A stretch of 64,000 nt of DNA from Sphingomonas sp. Leaf9 (GCF_001421355.1 NZ_LMKC01000004.1:62001-126000), one strand, 5' to 3'; positions 33,291 through 42,410 are shown, counted from the stretch's first letter. The notes: a model not told the origin generated them from the letters alone. Numbers and translations: made by a program.

Positions 33291-34085
33291 ATGCCGACCC
33301 GAGCCATCCGAACCCGCGACGCTTCGCGCCTCGCCCGCGCCCTGCCCATGCTGTGCGCGATTTCGCAGCTGCTGACCCCGTTGTTGCCGGGCATCGGCAT
33401 CGGCCGCAGCATCGGCGAACAGTCGAACATGGTGCGTACGCTGGTGACACCGGCGGGCTGGGCGTTCGCGATCTGGGGCGCGCTCTATACCGGCACGCTG
33501 GTCTTCGCGGTGTATCAGGCATTGCCGAAGCAGCGCGGCAACCCGCTGCTCGCCCGGCTACGCCTGCCGGCGTCGGGTGCGTTTCTCGGCAATGCGCTAT
33601 GGGCGGCCTATACGCAGGTTTTCGGGCTCGGCTTCCCTTCCGCGATCATCATCCTGTTCACGCTCATCTTCCTGATCGCGACGCTGCGCACCTTTTCCGG
33701 ATGGCCGCACGGATTTTCGGCCGGCGAGCGCTGGTGCGCCGCACTGCCGCTAACGGCGCTCACCAGCTGGCTGACGGTCGCGTCGATCGTCAACATCACC
33801 GCATCGCTGCGTTTCCACGGGATCGACGGCGGCGCGGCAACGCCGATGATCGCGGCGCTGTTGCTGCTGGTCGCCGGTGCGATCGCTGCGGTGGCGCTGA
33901 TCGCAACGCGCGGCTGCCCGCCATTCGCGCTCGTCTTCCTGTGGGCGCTCGCCGCGATCTGGGCGGCGGGCGGTCAGGCGTCGACACTGGTCGCGCTCGC
34001 CGTCCTCGCCGCCGCGCTGCTGGTAATCGTCGGCACGCTGACCGGCCTGTCGCGCGGCGGGGTGCGGCACTGGCTGGGGCGGTAG
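33291..34085 (+). CDS. TspO/MBR-like polytopic membrane protein
   Basis: 264 residues, about 8 membrane helices. The segment LVTPAGWAFAIWGALYTG matches the conserved PAGWxFxIWGxIY of TspO-related tryptophan-rich membrane proteins; LGNALWAAYTQV is also similar. The whole is longer than classic TspO (about 160), nearer to the larger relatives found in bacteria and eukaryotes. Ligand unknown; TspO proteins bind porphyrins or sterols, but that is not claimed. The ATG at 33291 is chosen over 33249 because it begins a plain cytosolic leader before the first helix; the ribosome site is weak. It is convergent with nadA. Confidence 0.65.
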   Translation: MPTRAIRTRDASRLARALPMLCAISQLLTPLLPGIGIGRSIGEQSNMVRTLVTPAGWAFAIWGALYTGTLVFAVYQALPKQRGNPLLARLRLPASGAFLGNALWAAYTQVFGLGFPSAIIILFTLIFLIATLRTFSGWPHGFSAGERWCAALPLTALTSWLTVASIVNITASLRFHGIDGGAATPMIAALLLLVAGAIAAVALIATRGCPPFALVFLWALAAIWAAGGQASTLVALAVLAAALLVIVGTLTGLSRGGVRHWLGR

Positions 34086-34092
34086 CGGCGCC

Positions 34093-35088
34093 TTACCCCG
34101 CGCGCAGCGGCCCCAGATCGCCGAGGCCCACCGTACCACTCGCCATCGCCAGCATCCGGTCGAGCGAGACCTTCGCCTTCAGGCGCAGACCCTCCTCGAT
34201 CTCGATACGCGGGCTCAGGTCGCGCAGCGCGATGTAAAGCTTTTCCAGCGTGTTGAGCGCCATGTACGGGCAGATGTTGCAGTTGCAGTTGCCGTCCGCA
34301 CCCGGCGCGCCGATGAACGTCTTGTTCGGCAGCGCCTTTTCCATCTGGTGGATGATGTGCGGTTCGGTGGCGACGATCAGCGTGTCGCCGGGAAATTCGC
34401 TGGCATAGGCCAGGATGCCGCTGGTCGACCCAACATAATCGGCATGGTCGAGGATGATCGCCGGGCATTCGGGATGCGCCGCGACCGGGGCGTCCGGGTA
34501 CTGCGCCTTGAGCTTCAGCAGCTCGGTCTCGCTGAACGCCTCGTGCACGATGCAGACGCCCGGCCACAGCAGCATGTCGCGGCCGGTCTTGCGCATCAGG
34601 TAGCCGCCCAGATTGCGGTCGGGCCCGAAGATCACCTTCTGGTCGGCGGGCAGCTGCGCCAGGATCTTTTCCGCCGACGACGAGGTGACGATGATGTCGC
34701 TGAGCGCCTTCACCTCGGTCGAACAGTTGATGTAGGTCAGCGCGATATGGTCGGGATGCTGCGCACGGAACGCGGCGAACTGTTCGGGCGGGCAGCTGTC
34801 CTCCAGCGAACAGCCGGCGTCCATGTCGGGCAGGATCACGGTCTTGTCGGGCGACAGGATCTTGGCCGTTTCCGCCATGAAGCGCACGCCGCAGAACGCG
34901 ATGACATCGGCATCGGTCGCCGCCGCCTTGCGGCTGAGGTCGAGGCTGTCGCCGACGAAATCGGCGAGGTCCTGAATCTCGGGCTTCTGGTAATAATGGC
35001 CGAGGATGACGGCGTTGCGCTCACGGCGCAGCCGGTCGATTTCGGCCAGCAGATCAGTGCCGGTGGGCAATTCGGTGCGCGCGTTCAT
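34093..35088 (-). CDS. nadA: Quinolinate synthase
   Basis: 331 residues. Group motifs: [61 protein letters not shown] and [16 protein letters not shown]. The Cys residues at [13 protein letters not shown] and CNCNICPY supply the three [4Fe-4S] ligands. It condenses iminoaspartate with dihydroxyacetone phosphate to quinolinate in NAD synthesis. Two ATG codons in a row (35091 and 35088) follow AGGGAG; the second has the better spacing. nadB and nadC are not in the window. The DUF4230 gene is upstream on the same strand, 87 bp away. Confidence 0.97.
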   Translation of the reverse strand: MNARTELPTGTDLLAEIDRLRRERNAVILGHYYQKPEIQDLADFVGDSLDLSRKAAATDADVIAFCGVRFMAETAKILSPDKTVILPDMDAGCSLEDSCPPEQFAAFRAQHPDHIALTYINCSTEVKALSDIIVTSSSAEKILAQLPADQKVIFGPDRNLGGYLMRKTGRDMLLWPGVCIVHEAFSETELLKLKAQYPDAPVAAHPECPAIILDHADYVGSTSGILAYASEFPGDTLIVATEPHIIHQMEKALPNKTFIGAPGADGNCNCNICPYMALNTLEKLYIALRDLSPRIEIEEGLRLKAKVSLDRMLAMASGTVGLGDLGPLRAG

Positions 35089-35178
35089 CATCGTCTCCCT
35101 GTGACCCTGCCCCTAGGTCGGTCCCGGTGTGTCCGCAAGTCGCTCTCTCCCCTCCCCGCCTCAGGCAGGGGAACAGGC

Positions 35179-35895
35179 TCACCGCCGATTACCCAGCACT
35201 TCGGCCGGCGGCGTCGACACGTCCCAGCGTTCGCCGTTCCGGCTCCCACGCTCCGCTGGGAAGGTCACGACCACCCGCACATCGCCCTCCCCCGCCGCCG
35301 CCAACGGGGCGGCCAGTACGCGGGCAAGGCTGGCGCGCGCCAGTTCGCGCGCCTGCGCCAGCCGTTCGGGGCTGCGTGCCTCGCGCTCGGCGCGGCCCTG
35401 CGCCACCGCCGACACGCGCTGCGCCAGCGCGGCCGCGGCGTCTCGGGTGACGATCAGCCCATGGGTTTCGCTGAGCGTCCGCCCCGCTTCGTCGATATTG
35501 GGTTTGGCGACGGTCACGTCGGGCGCATCGACCACCAGCGTCCGGGTATCGGCCGACCAGCTCAGCTGCCCCTCGCCGATGCCGCCCAGATCGACGAAAT
35601 AATCGACCAAATAGGGCATCTTCACCACCTGATCGGTGCGCAGCCAGCCGAAACCGCGCGTATCGTTCGCCGTCGCCTGCAACGTGCCCGACAGCGACGC
35701 GACCTTCAGCGCACTCGCCCCCGACAGGCGCGCGGTGATGATCCGGGTCACCGCCTGTCCGCTATCGGGTTCGGTGGTGATGGTGTAGCGCTCCTCGTAC
35801 CGCTGCCACACCATCCAGCCGCCGACCGCCAGCGCCAGCAGCACGACGAGCGCCACGCCCAGCCGAAGTGCCTGCGGCCTTACATGCGATGCCAT
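35179..35895 (-). CDS. DUF4230 protein, single-pass membrane anchor
   Basis: 238 residues with one N-terminal membrane helix (LGVALVVLLALAVGGWMVW) and a periplasmic domain. It fits DUF4230: RIITARLSGASALKVASLSG, LVDYFVDLGGIGEGQLSW and TLVVDAPDVTVAKPNIDEA. A later coiled region (RAEREARSPERLAQAREL) is rich in Arg and Ala. Function unknown. The start overlaps the 3' end of the MBL hydrolase gene by 16 bp, so the two are translationally coupled and may share a role. Confidence 0.75.
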   Translation of the reverse strand: MASHVRPQALRLGVALVVLLALAVGGWMVWQRYEERYTITTEPDSGQAVTRIITARLSGASALKVASLSGTLQATANDTRGFGWLRTDQVVKMPYLVDYFVDLGGIGEGQLSWSADTRTLVVDAPDVTVAKPNIDEAGRTLSETHGLIVTRDAAAALAQRVSAVAQGRAEREARSPERLAQARELARASLARVLAAPLAAAGEGDVRVVVTFPAERGSRNGERWDVSTPPAEVLGNRR

Positions 35896-36737
35896 GCCGC
35901 GCCCTCCTGCCGCACGATCCCGCGCCGTTCCATGTCGATCAGGTGCGCCAGCACCGACCGTTCCGCCGCGCCCAGCAGCTTCGGGTGCAGCCCGACATAC
36001 ATGCCTGCGACCATCGCCGGAATGTCGTGGGTGCCGCGTTCGATCGCACGCGCGATCTGCCCCTCGCGCTGCTTGCGATGGCCGAGCATGCCCCGCACCA
36101 GACGCCGGGGATTATCGACCTGATCGCCATGCGCGGGATAATAGACCCGGTCCTCACGCCCCAGCAGCTTGTCGAGGCTGGCCATATAGTCGCCCATGTC
36201 CCCGTCGGGCGGCGACACGATCGTCGTCGACCAGCCCATGACATGATCGCCGCTGAACAATGCGCCGCTTTCGGTGAGCGCAAAGGCAAGGTGGTTCGAC
36301 GTATGCCCCGGCGTCGCGACCGCGACCAATGTCCAGCCATCGCCCGCCACTGCCTCGCCATCGGCCAGCACCCGGTCGGGGCGATAGTCGATGTCGAACG
36401 CGGCATCGGCGCGGGGGCCGGCATCGTCCATCGTCAGCGCCGCGCAACCGATGATCGCCGCGCCGGTACGCTCGGCCAGCGGCTTTGCCCCCGGACTATG
36501 GTCGCGGTGGGTGTGGGTGCACAGGATCGCCGCAACGTCGCGCCCGCCGACCGCCGCCAGCAAGGCATCGAGATGGGCGTCATCGACCGGCCCCGGATCG
36601 ATGATCGCCACCGCGCCGCTGCCGCCGACGATGAAGCTCTGCGTACCGGTATGGGTATAGGGCGATGCGTTGCGGGCCAGCACGCGCGTCACCAGCGGTT
36701 CGAGCGGCTGGGCCATGCCGGGGGGAAATTCAGCCAT
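35880..36737 (-). CDS. MBL-fold metallohydrolase (LACTB2-like)
   Basis: 285 residues. The metallo-beta-lactamase core has THTHRDHSPG (H75, H77, D79, H80), a late His in ATPGHTSNHLAF, SGDHVMGW and the YYPAHGDQV segment; a C-terminal winged-helix part (RRLVRGMLGHRKQREGQI, HLIDMERRGIVRQEG) is typical of LACTB2-like hydrolases, which include nucleases and thioesterases. Substrate unknown. The ATG at 36737 has no strong ribosome site. The DUF4230 gene follows with overlap. Upstream lies the M56 gene on the same strand, about 110 bp away. Confidence 0.88.
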   Translation of the reverse strand: MAEFPPGMAQPLEPLVTRVLARNASPYTHTGTQSFIVGGSGAVAIIDPGPVDDAHLDALLAAVGGRDVAAILCTHTHRDHSPGAKPLAERTGAAIIGCAALTMDDAGPRADAAFDIDYRPDRVLADGEAVAGDGWTLVAVATPGHTSNHLAFALTESGALFSGDHVMGWSTTIVSPPDGDMGDYMASLDKLLGREDRVYYPAHGDQVDNPRRLVRGMLGHRKQREGQIARAIERGTHDIPAMVAGMYVGLHPKLLGAAERSVLAHLIDMERRGIVRQEGAAWHRM

Positions 36738-36780
36738 TGCCGTGCGAGATGGCGGCTGTTGTGACGGGATGCAAGACGAT

Positions 36781-36809
36781 GGGCCGGCCGGCGCATTGCC
36801 GACCGGCCC
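36781..36809. terminator. GC-rich hairpin between M56 and MBL genes
   Basis: Arms GGGCCGGCCGG and CCGACCGGCCC (one mismatch) with a loop of about 7 bases, 40 bp after the M56 stop on the minus strand. No T tract, so a weak terminator candidate. Confidence 0.45.
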
Positions 36810-36848
36810 TGTCGCGAACGAACGGGGCAGAACGTCCGCGAACCCGGG

Positions 36849-38480
36849 TTAATCCTTTTCGGCCATCTCCGCCTGCACTTCGCGGATGCTGTCGTCGATG
36901 CCTTCCAGCGCGCTCGCACGCGCCTCCGCCGGCATGTCCGCATTCATCGCGATCGACGCACGGGCCGAACGCAGCCCGGCCAGCGCCGCCTGCATGCCCT
37001 GCCGGGCATAAGCCTCACCCTGCTGCGCCTGCACCTGCCCCTGCGCGGCGCGGGCGGCACCCATCGCGGCCAGCTTTGCGCCCTGTTCGGCACGGAACTG
37101 GGCATCGCGGGTGATGATGCGGATGCGATCGGAACAGACGACCGTGACCTGCTTGCCGCCTTCGGTGCGGGTCATGGTGGTCTGCGTGCCCGGACCGCAA
37201 TTGGCATTCGTGACCTGGATTTCGGGAAGGTCGTTGACCGTCTGCCCCAGCAGCTTGCCATTGGCGTCGAAGCGCTGGATGACGATCTTGCGCACCTCGC
37301 CATTGGCCGGGGCCGGGGTTGGCACGCGGACGACCTTGATCGCCGCGGGCATGGCGGGATTGGCGGGCAACGCCGGCAGCGCGGGCTTTGCCGGGTCGGT
37401 CGGCTGCGTCATCGCCGCCGGCTTGGCGACGATCACCGGCAGCGTCGCGGCCTGTGCCGGCACGATTGCCGCGACCGGGGCCAGCGCTTCGGCCGCCTGC
37501 GCTTCGACCCGCGCGATATCGACGCCGGTCGCGGTCTCCACCTTCGACCGGATCGTCTCGGCGGCCTTCGTTCCCGATGCGGTCATCCCCAGACCGATGA
37601 TGGCGAGGGTCAGCGTGGCACCGCCGGCGATACGGCGGGTGGCGGGCGACATCACCCGATGCTTCGACAACATGATGAGTCTCCCTTTCAGTTCATGGAC
37701 GCCGTGCAGGTGGCAGGCGGCGGACAGCGCCTGGCCGTGCGCGGACTTGACGATGGCGGTGGCATAGGCGTGGCGGACACCCGGCGTGGCGCGGGCCAGC
37801 ACCATCGCGTCGCACGCCATTTCCTGGTCCGCCCGGAACGCACGGAAGGCACGCCATGCGACCGGATTGAACCAGTGGCAGCCGAGCACGACCAGCGCGA
37901 CCCAGTTCGCCAGCAGATCGCCCCGCGCATGGTGGCCCAGTTCGTGCGCCAGCGCCAATGCCTGTTCGCGCTCGTCATAACGGTCCCGAAAATCGACCGG
38001 CATCGCGACGTAGCGGCGCACCACCCCGAAGGCGAGCGGCCCTGCGGCATGGCGGCTCTCGATCATCTGGACATGGCCGCCCGCCACCCCCTTGGCCCGG
38101 CCCGATGCCAGCACCTTTGCGCAGAAGCGGCTGTGCTGCACGATATGCCACGCAACGAACGCGATCGCGCCCAGCAGCCACAGCGCGACGACGATCAGCG
38201 GCACGTCCGCCATGCCCCAGCCTTGCGGCAGCGCGGGCACCTCCGCAACCGGCACGCCCAACATGATGACGCCGGGTTCGGTCGCGGCACCGATCGGTGC
38301 GAACTCCACCGGACGCCACGCATCGGGGATCGGCGGCAGGATCATGCGCAGCGCGGGCAGCGCCCACAGTGCATATGCCGCCTGCGGACCGAAACGCCGC
38401 GCAACGGGACCGCGCAGGCCCAGCACCAGCAGCATCAGCAGCGTCGTCGCCGCGATCGTCTCCACCGCCCATCCGATCAT
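36849..38480 (-). CDS. BlaR1-type M56 family metallopeptidase
   Basis: 543 residues. Membrane helices at about 5-22, 92-112 and 285-305; the zinc motif HELGHH (179-184) lies in a cytosolic loop, as in BlaR1/MecR1. RADQEMACDAMVLARA supplies the third ligand region. The C-terminal half is periplasmic, Ala/Pro- and Gln-rich, with no penicillin-binding domain, so the ligand is unlikely to be a beta-lactam in the usual way. M56 proteases cut the paired repressor; BlaI overlaps by 4 bp upstream. Signal unknown. Confidence 0.9.
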   Translation of the reverse strand: MIGWAVETIAATTLLMLLVLGLRGPVARRFGPQAAYALWALPALRMILPPIPDAWRPVEFAPIGAATEPGVIMLGVPVAEVPALPQGWGMADVPLIVVALWLLGAIAFVAWHIVQHSRFCAKVLASGRAKGVAGGHVQMIESRHAAGPLAFGVVRRYVAMPVDFRDRYDEREQALALAHELGHHARGDLLANWVALVVLGCHWFNPVAWRAFRAFRADQEMACDAMVLARATPGVRHAYATAIVKSAHGQALSAACHLHGVHELKGRLIMLSKHRVMSPATRRIAGGATLTLAIIGLGMTASGTKAAETIRSKVETATGVDIARVEAQAAEALAPVAAIVPAQAATLPVIVAKPAAMTQPTDPAKPALPALPANPAMPAAIKVVRVPTPAPANGEVRKIVIQRFDANGKLLGQTVNDLPEIQVTNANCGPGTQTTMTRTEGGKQVTVVCSDRIRIITRDAQFRAEQGAKLAAMGAARAAQGQVQAQQGEAYARQGMQAALAGLRSARASIAMNADMPAEARASALEGIDDSIREVQAEMAEKD

Positions 38481-38845
38481 TGTTTCAGCGCCTTTAACAG
38501 AGCCTCGATCTCGTCGATTTCCTTCGCGCTCAGCTGGTCGCGTTCGGCCAGATGCGCGACCAGCGGCGTCAGGCTGCCGCCGAACAGCTTGTCGATGAAC
38601 CGCTGCGATTCACCCGCGACATATTCCTCGCGCGCGACCAGCGGGCGGTAGCGATAGCGTCGCCCGTCCTCCTCCGCGCCGACGGCATCCTTCGCCAGCA
38701 GCCGCCCGAGCAGGGTCTTGACGGTGTTCGCGGTCCAGCCCCGCGCCGGGGCGACACGTTCGACCACCTCCTGCGCAGTGAGCGGGTTCTTGTCCCAGAG
38801 CACTTCCATCACGGCGTGCTCGGCATCGCTGATTCGTTCGGCCAT
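38477..38845 (-). CDS. BlaI/MecI/CopY-family transcriptional repressor
   Basis: 122 residues: a winged helix (ISDAEHAVMEVLWDKNPLTA, QEVVERVAPARGWTANTVKT, LLGRLLAKDAVGAEEDGRRY) and a C-terminal dimerisation/cleavage region. It pairs with the M56 protease gene, which overlaps its stop by 4 bp. BlaI repressors are released when the M56 partner is activated. Two inverted repeats at 38850-38888 lie just upstream of the start, the likely operators for autorepression. The target besides itself and the protease is unknown; the divergent lgt gene is about 350 bp away. Confidence 0.92.
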   Translation of the reverse strand: MAERISDAEHAVMEVLWDKNPLTAQEVVERVAPARGWTANTVKTLLGRLLAKDAVGAEEDGRRYRYRPLVAREEYVAGESQRFIDKLFGGSLTPLVAHLAERDQLSAKEIDEIEALLKALKQ

Positions 38846-38849
38846 AGCG

Positions 38850-38888
38850 AATGACTACACCCGTGGTCATTACGTTTACAAGCGTAAT
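38850..38888. promoter_or_regulatory. Twin inverted repeats, candidate BlaI operators
   Basis: First dyad: arms AATGACTAC and GTGGTCATT around ACCC (38850-38871, 8 of 9 arm pairs). Second: ATTACGTTTACAAGCGTAAT (38869-38888). They overlap by three bases and begin 5 bp upstream of the BlaI start, suiting two repressor dimers on one face. The TACA core resembles BlaI/MecI boxes. Confidence 0.6.
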
Positions 38889-39191
38889 CTTTGAGCGCGA
38901 GTCGCCTGTCGGAATTGCTTACACCCGACCTCAGGCGGTTTCCGGCATTAACCATTGGAAACCCCGCAATCGGGCCATTGCGGAAACTGGCACACGGCCT
39001 GCAAGGTTGTGTGTGTGTCCGACGCGTTCGCGCTTCAATACGGGCGAACCGGCAGCATCCCCCCCCTGCGCCGGTTCGCCCACCCCGGACTTCCCACCGC
39101 AACAGCCGCAACGCGCCTGCACAGGATCGGTGGTTCCCCTCACCCGCCAACCCCGATATTACGCGCGGCACCACAGCCGGAGCGTACCCCC
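38889..39191. other. Gap between BlaI and lgt with promoter-like motifs
   Basis: No convincing gene. It holds TTAACCAT at 38948-38955, a CtrA-like half site, and a sigma-54-type -24/-12 element at 38988-39002. The rest is GC-rich leader DNA of lgt. Confidence 0.35.
38988..39002 (+). promoter_or_regulatory. Sigma-54-like -24/-12 promoter, TGGCAC-N6-TGC
   Basis: TGGCACACGGCCTGC has GG and GC dinucleotides 10 bases apart, as the sigma-54 consensus TGGCACG-N4-TTGC demands, with one mismatch in the -12 part. It lies about 190 bp upstream of lgt on the same strand. A sigma-54-dependent regulator is encoded at 25996. Confidence 0.35.
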
Positions 39192-40091
39192 TTGATCCTA
39201 TCCACCCTCGCCGCCGCCACCGGTGACGTCGGCATGGCCGCCGGCCATATCCGCTATGTCGATCTGGGCCTCGATCCGGTCGCGCTGAACCTCGGCTTCT
39301 TCCAGCTGAAATGGTATTCGCTGGCGTATATCACCGGCATCCTCGCCGGGTGGTGGTATCTGCTGAAGCTGCTCGACCAGCCGGGCGCACCGATGGCCAG
39401 GCGCCATGCCGACGATTTCGTGTTCTATGCGACGCTCGGCATCATCCTTGGCGGGCGGCTGGGCTATGCGATCTTCTACGCGCCCGAGATGTTTTCCGAT
39501 CCGATCAAGATCCTGCGGCTGTGGGATGGCGGCATGTCGTTCCATGGCGGCATGGTCGGGCTGATTCTCGGCATCTGGTGGCTGGCGCGCAAGCACGGCC
39601 TGCGCCCGCTGCGGGTCGCGGATTACGTCACCTGCGTCGCGCCGATCGGCCAGTTCCTGGGCCGCATCGCCAATTTCGTGAATGGCGAGCTGTGGGGCAA
39701 GCCGAGCGACGCGCCGTGGGCGATCGTGTTCCCGCGCACGGTTGCCGGCGGCCTTGATCCCGCGCGCCATCCCAGCCAGCTGTACGAGGCACTGGGCGAA
39801 GGGTTGATCCTGTTCCTGATCCTGTCCTTCCTCTTCTGGCGCACCGATGCGCGGTACAAGCCCGGCTTCCTGCTCGGCACCGGCATGGCCGGGTTCGGCG
39901 TCGCGCGCTTCATCATCGAATTCTGGCGCGAGCCTGACGCGCAGCTGGTCGCCTTTGCCCAGGCGACGGGATTGCACATGGGCCAGTGGCTGACGCTGCC
40001 GATGATCGCGATCGGCATCTACCTGATGGTCACGTCGAAGCGCCGCCGCGTCCGCGTCGAACCGATCGCGGGGTCGGAGAGCGTGGCGTGA
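39192..40091 (+). CDS. lgt: Prolipoprotein diacylglyceryl transferase
   Basis: 299 residues, about 7 membrane helices. Lgt motifs: FQLKWYSLAYITGILAGWWY, RLGYAIFYAPEMF, MSFHGGMVGLILG and GRIANFVNGELWGKPSD (the essential Arg/Asn/Glu segment), then HPSQLYEALGEGLIL. It transfers diacylglycerol from phosphatidylglycerol to the lipobox Cys of prolipoproteins in the inner membrane. TTG at 39192 follows GGAG at good spacing; the ATG at 39234 is an alternative. The next gene starts on its last base. It would serve the LpoA-like lipoprotein at 15024. Confidence 0.96.
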   Translation: MILSTLAAATGDVGMAAGHIRYVDLGLDPVALNLGFFQLKWYSLAYITGILAGWWYLLKLLDQPGAPMARRHADDFVFYATLGIILGGRLGYAIFYAPEMFSDPIKILRLWDGGMSFHGGMVGLILGIWWLARKHGLRPLRVADYVTCVAPIGQFLGRIANFVNGELWGKPSDAPWAIVFPRTVAGGLDPARHPSQLYEALGEGLILFLILSFLFWRTDARYKPGFLLGTGMAGFGVARFIIEFWREPDAQLVAFAQATGLHMGQWLTLPMIAIGIYLMVTSKRRRVRVEPIAGSESVA

Positions 40092-41140
40092 TGGCAACCC
40101 ATATCCTCCCCGAACGCCTCGCCCGCGCGATCACGCTGGCCGGGCCGATCAGCCTTGCCCAGTTCATGGGCGCGGCCAATGCGCATTATTACGCGACGCG
40201 CGATCCGCTGGGCGCGAATGGCGACTTCACCACCGCGCCCGAAATCAGCCAGATGTTCGGCGAGCTGATCGGCCTGGGGCTCGCCGACAGCTGGGACCGC
40301 GCCGGGCGGCCGGCGGCACGCTATGTCGAGTTCGGGCCGGGCCGCGGGACGCTGGCCGCCGATGCGCTGCGCTCGATGGCGTCGGCGGGCTGCACGCTCC
40401 CGGTCCATCTGATCGAAACCAGCCCGACGCTGCGCGCCGAACAGGCCAAGCGCGTGCCGCAGGCGGAATGGGCGGTCGACACCGTCGGCCTGCCCGAAGA
40501 CGGCGCGCTGCTGGTCGTTGCCAACGAATTCTTCGACGCACTGCCGATCCGCCAGCTGGTCAGGACGGCGGACGGCTGGCGCGAGCGGCTGGTCGCGTGC
40601 CAGGATACGCTGTTCCTGCCGGTGATGGGCCAGCGCGGCTTCGATCCGATCATCCCGCTTGCCTTCCGCGATGCGCCGATCGGATCGGTACTGGAAACCG
40701 CCCCCGCCGCCGTCGCCATCATGCGGCAACTGGCCAAGCGGATCGTGGCGCAGGGCGGCTGTGCGATCATCATCGACTATGGCTATGCCGGCCCGGCGCT
40801 GGGCGACACGTTGCAGGCGGTGCGCGGCCACGGCTTCGTCAACCCGTATGACGATCCGGGCGAGCAGGACCTGACCGCGCATGTCGATTTCGGCACGCTG
40901 ATCGAGGCCGCGCGCGCCGAGGACGCGGTAGCCTATGGCCCGGTCGATCAGGGTGTGTTGCTGAAGGCGCTGGGCATCGATGCCCGCACGCAGGCACTGG
41001 CCGCCCGCAGCCCGGAGCGCGCCGATGCGCTGCGCGCCGATCGCGACCGGCTGGTTGAGGAGGAGCAGATGGGCACACTGTTCAAGGCGATCGCGATCAC
41101 CTCGCCCGGATGGCCGGTGCCGCCGGGGTTCGCGGCATGA
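40091..41140 (+). CDS. MidA/NDUFAF7-type SAM-dependent methyltransferase
   Basis: 349 residues. Class I SAM fold with the family motifs NAHYYATRDPLGANGDFTTA, PEISQMFGELIGLG, YVEFGPGRGTLAADALR, VVANEFFDALPIRQLV and IIIDYGYAGPALGDTLQA. Relatives (NDUFAF7) symmetrically dimethylate an Arg of the complex I NDUFS2 subunit in mitochondria; a NuoD role in bacteria is inference. It overlaps lgt by 1 base at the start and the GNAT gene by 4 bases at the end, so the run is one operon. Confidence 0.92.
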   Translation: MATHILPERLARAITLAGPISLAQFMGAANAHYYATRDPLGANGDFTTAPEISQMFGELIGLGLADSWDRAGRPAARYVEFGPGRGTLAADALRSMASAGCTLPVHLIETSPTLRAEQAKRVPQAEWAVDTVGLPEDGALLVVANEFFDALPIRQLVRTADGWRERLVACQDTLFLPVMGQRGFDPIIPLAFRDAPIGSVLETAPAAVAIMRQLAKRIVAQGGCAIIIDYGYAGPALGDTLQAVRGHGFVNPYDDPGEQDLTAHVDFGTLIEAARAEDAVAYGPVDQGVLLKALGIDARTQALAARSPERADALRADRDRLVEEEQMGTLFKAIAITSPGWPVPPGFAA

Positions 41141-41646
41141 CGCCGGTGCTGCGCGATGCCACCGTCGCCGATGCCGCGCTGCTGGTGAAGATCGGCACCG
41201 AGACGTTCGCCGACACGTTCGGCCACCTCTACCACCCCGACGACCTTGCCGCGTTCCTCGCGCGCTTCACGGTCGCGGCGTGGGAGGCGGAACTGACCGA
41301 CCCGCGTTTCCATATCGTGCTGGCGATGACCGGCGACGAAGCGGTCGGTTATGCCAAGCTCGGTCCGCCGTCGCTGCCGTTCGAGCCGACCGGCCAACCC
41401 ATCGAACTGCGCCAATTCTATCTGCGCAAGGCAGCGCAGGGCACCGGCCTTGCCGCGACGCTGATGGAGCATATGCTGGCCAAGGCGCGCGCGACCGGTG
41501 CCGACGAACTCTATCTGTCGGTCTTCGTCGACAATCACCGCGCCCGGCGCTTCTACGAACGCTATGGCTTCGAACGGGTCGGCACCTATGACTTCATGGT
41601 CGGCAACCACCGGGACGAGGATGACGTAATGCGGGTGGCGCTATGA
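41137..41646 (+). CDS. GNAT family N-acetyltransferase
   Basis: 169 residues. GNAT fold: the acetyl-CoA loop RKAAQGTGLAATLMEHMLAKA (the Q/RxxGxG/A pattern) and the late strand LSVFVDNHRARRFYERYGFE, both clear. The first strands (LRDATVADAALLVKIGTETF) also fit. Substrate unknown. The start overlaps the MidA stop by 4 bases and its stop overlaps pgeF by 4 bases, so it is translated within the lgt operon. A link to cell-wall or protein acetylation cannot be told. Confidence 0.92.
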   Translation: MTPVLRDATVADAALLVKIGTETFADTFGHLYHPDDLAAFLARFTVAAWEAELTDPRFHIVLAMTGDEAVGYAKLGPPSLPFEPTGQPIELRQFYLRKAAQGTGLAATLMEHMLAKARATGADELYLSVFVDNHRARRFYERYGFERVGTYDFMVGNHRDEDDVMRVAL

Positions 41647-42410
41647 CGGTCGAAGTATTGCGCGCGCACGCGCTGGACGGTGTGGCCCACGGTTTTCTCG
41701 GGCGGCGCGGCGGCGTGTCCAAGGGCATCGTGTCGGGCCTCAACACCGGTCTCGGATCGGGCGACGATCCCGCCGCCATCGCCGAAAATCGCGCGCGCGT
41801 CGTCGACGCGGTGCTGCCCGGCGCGGCGCTGTGTGGGCTGTACCAGATTCATTCGGCGTCGGTCGTCCGCGTCCTGACCGCCTTTCCCGATGGCGAACGG
41901 CCGCAGGGGGATGCGATGGTCACCGAACGCCCCAACATCCTGCTCGGCATCCTGACCGCCGACTGCGCGCCGGTGCTGCTCGCCGACCGGGAAGCCGGCG
42001 TCGTCGGCGCGGCCCATGCCGGGTGGAAGGGCGCGCTGGCCGGCGTGACCGACGCGACCATTGCCCAGATGGAAAAGCTCGGCGCCCGCGCCGACCGCAT
42101 CGCCGCGGCCGTCGGCCCGTGCATCGCGCGGGCGAGCTATGAGGTCGATATGGGCTTCGTCGAACGCTTCTGCGCGACCGATCCGGCCAACGAACGCTTC
42201 TTCGCCGAAAACCGCCCCGGCCATGCCCGGTTCGACCTCGAAGCCTATGTCGTCCACCGCCTCGCCGCAGCGGGCGTCCGGCGGATCGAGGCGCTGGGGC
42301 AGGATACGTACGCACAGGAGGACCGCTTCTTCAGCTTCCGCCGCGCGACGCATCGTGGCGAGGCGGATTACGGGCGGCAACTGTCGGTGATCGGGCTGGC
42401 GCAGCCCTAA
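41643..42410 (+). CDS. pgeF: Peptidoglycan editing factor (laccase-domain, DUF152)
   Basis: 255 residues. Markers: HGFLGRRGGVSKG near the N-terminus, the zinc/copper residues in LYQIHSASVVRV, GILTADCAPVLLAD and AAHAGWKGALAG, and the closing TYAQEDRFFSFRRATHRGEA. In E. coli PgeF (YfiH) removes mis-incorporated L-Ser-containing MurNAc dipeptide; its metal site is as in polyphenol oxidases. It ends the lgt-MidA-GNAT run and is coupled to the GNAT gene by a 4-base overlap. With Mpl and LdcA it makes a third peptidoglycan-quality gene in the window. Confidence 0.95.
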   Translation: MTVEVLRAHALDGVAHGFLGRRGGVSKGIVSGLNTGLGSGDDPAAIAENRARVVDAVLPGAALCGLYQIHSASVVRVLTAFPDGERPQGDAMVTERPNILLGILTADCAPVLLADREAGVVGAAHAGWKGALAGVTDATIAQMEKLGARADRIAAAVGPCIARASYEVDMGFVERFCATDPANERFFAENRPGHARFDLEAYVVHRLAAAGVRRIEALGQDTYAQEDRFFSFRRATHRGEADYGRQLSVIGLAQP

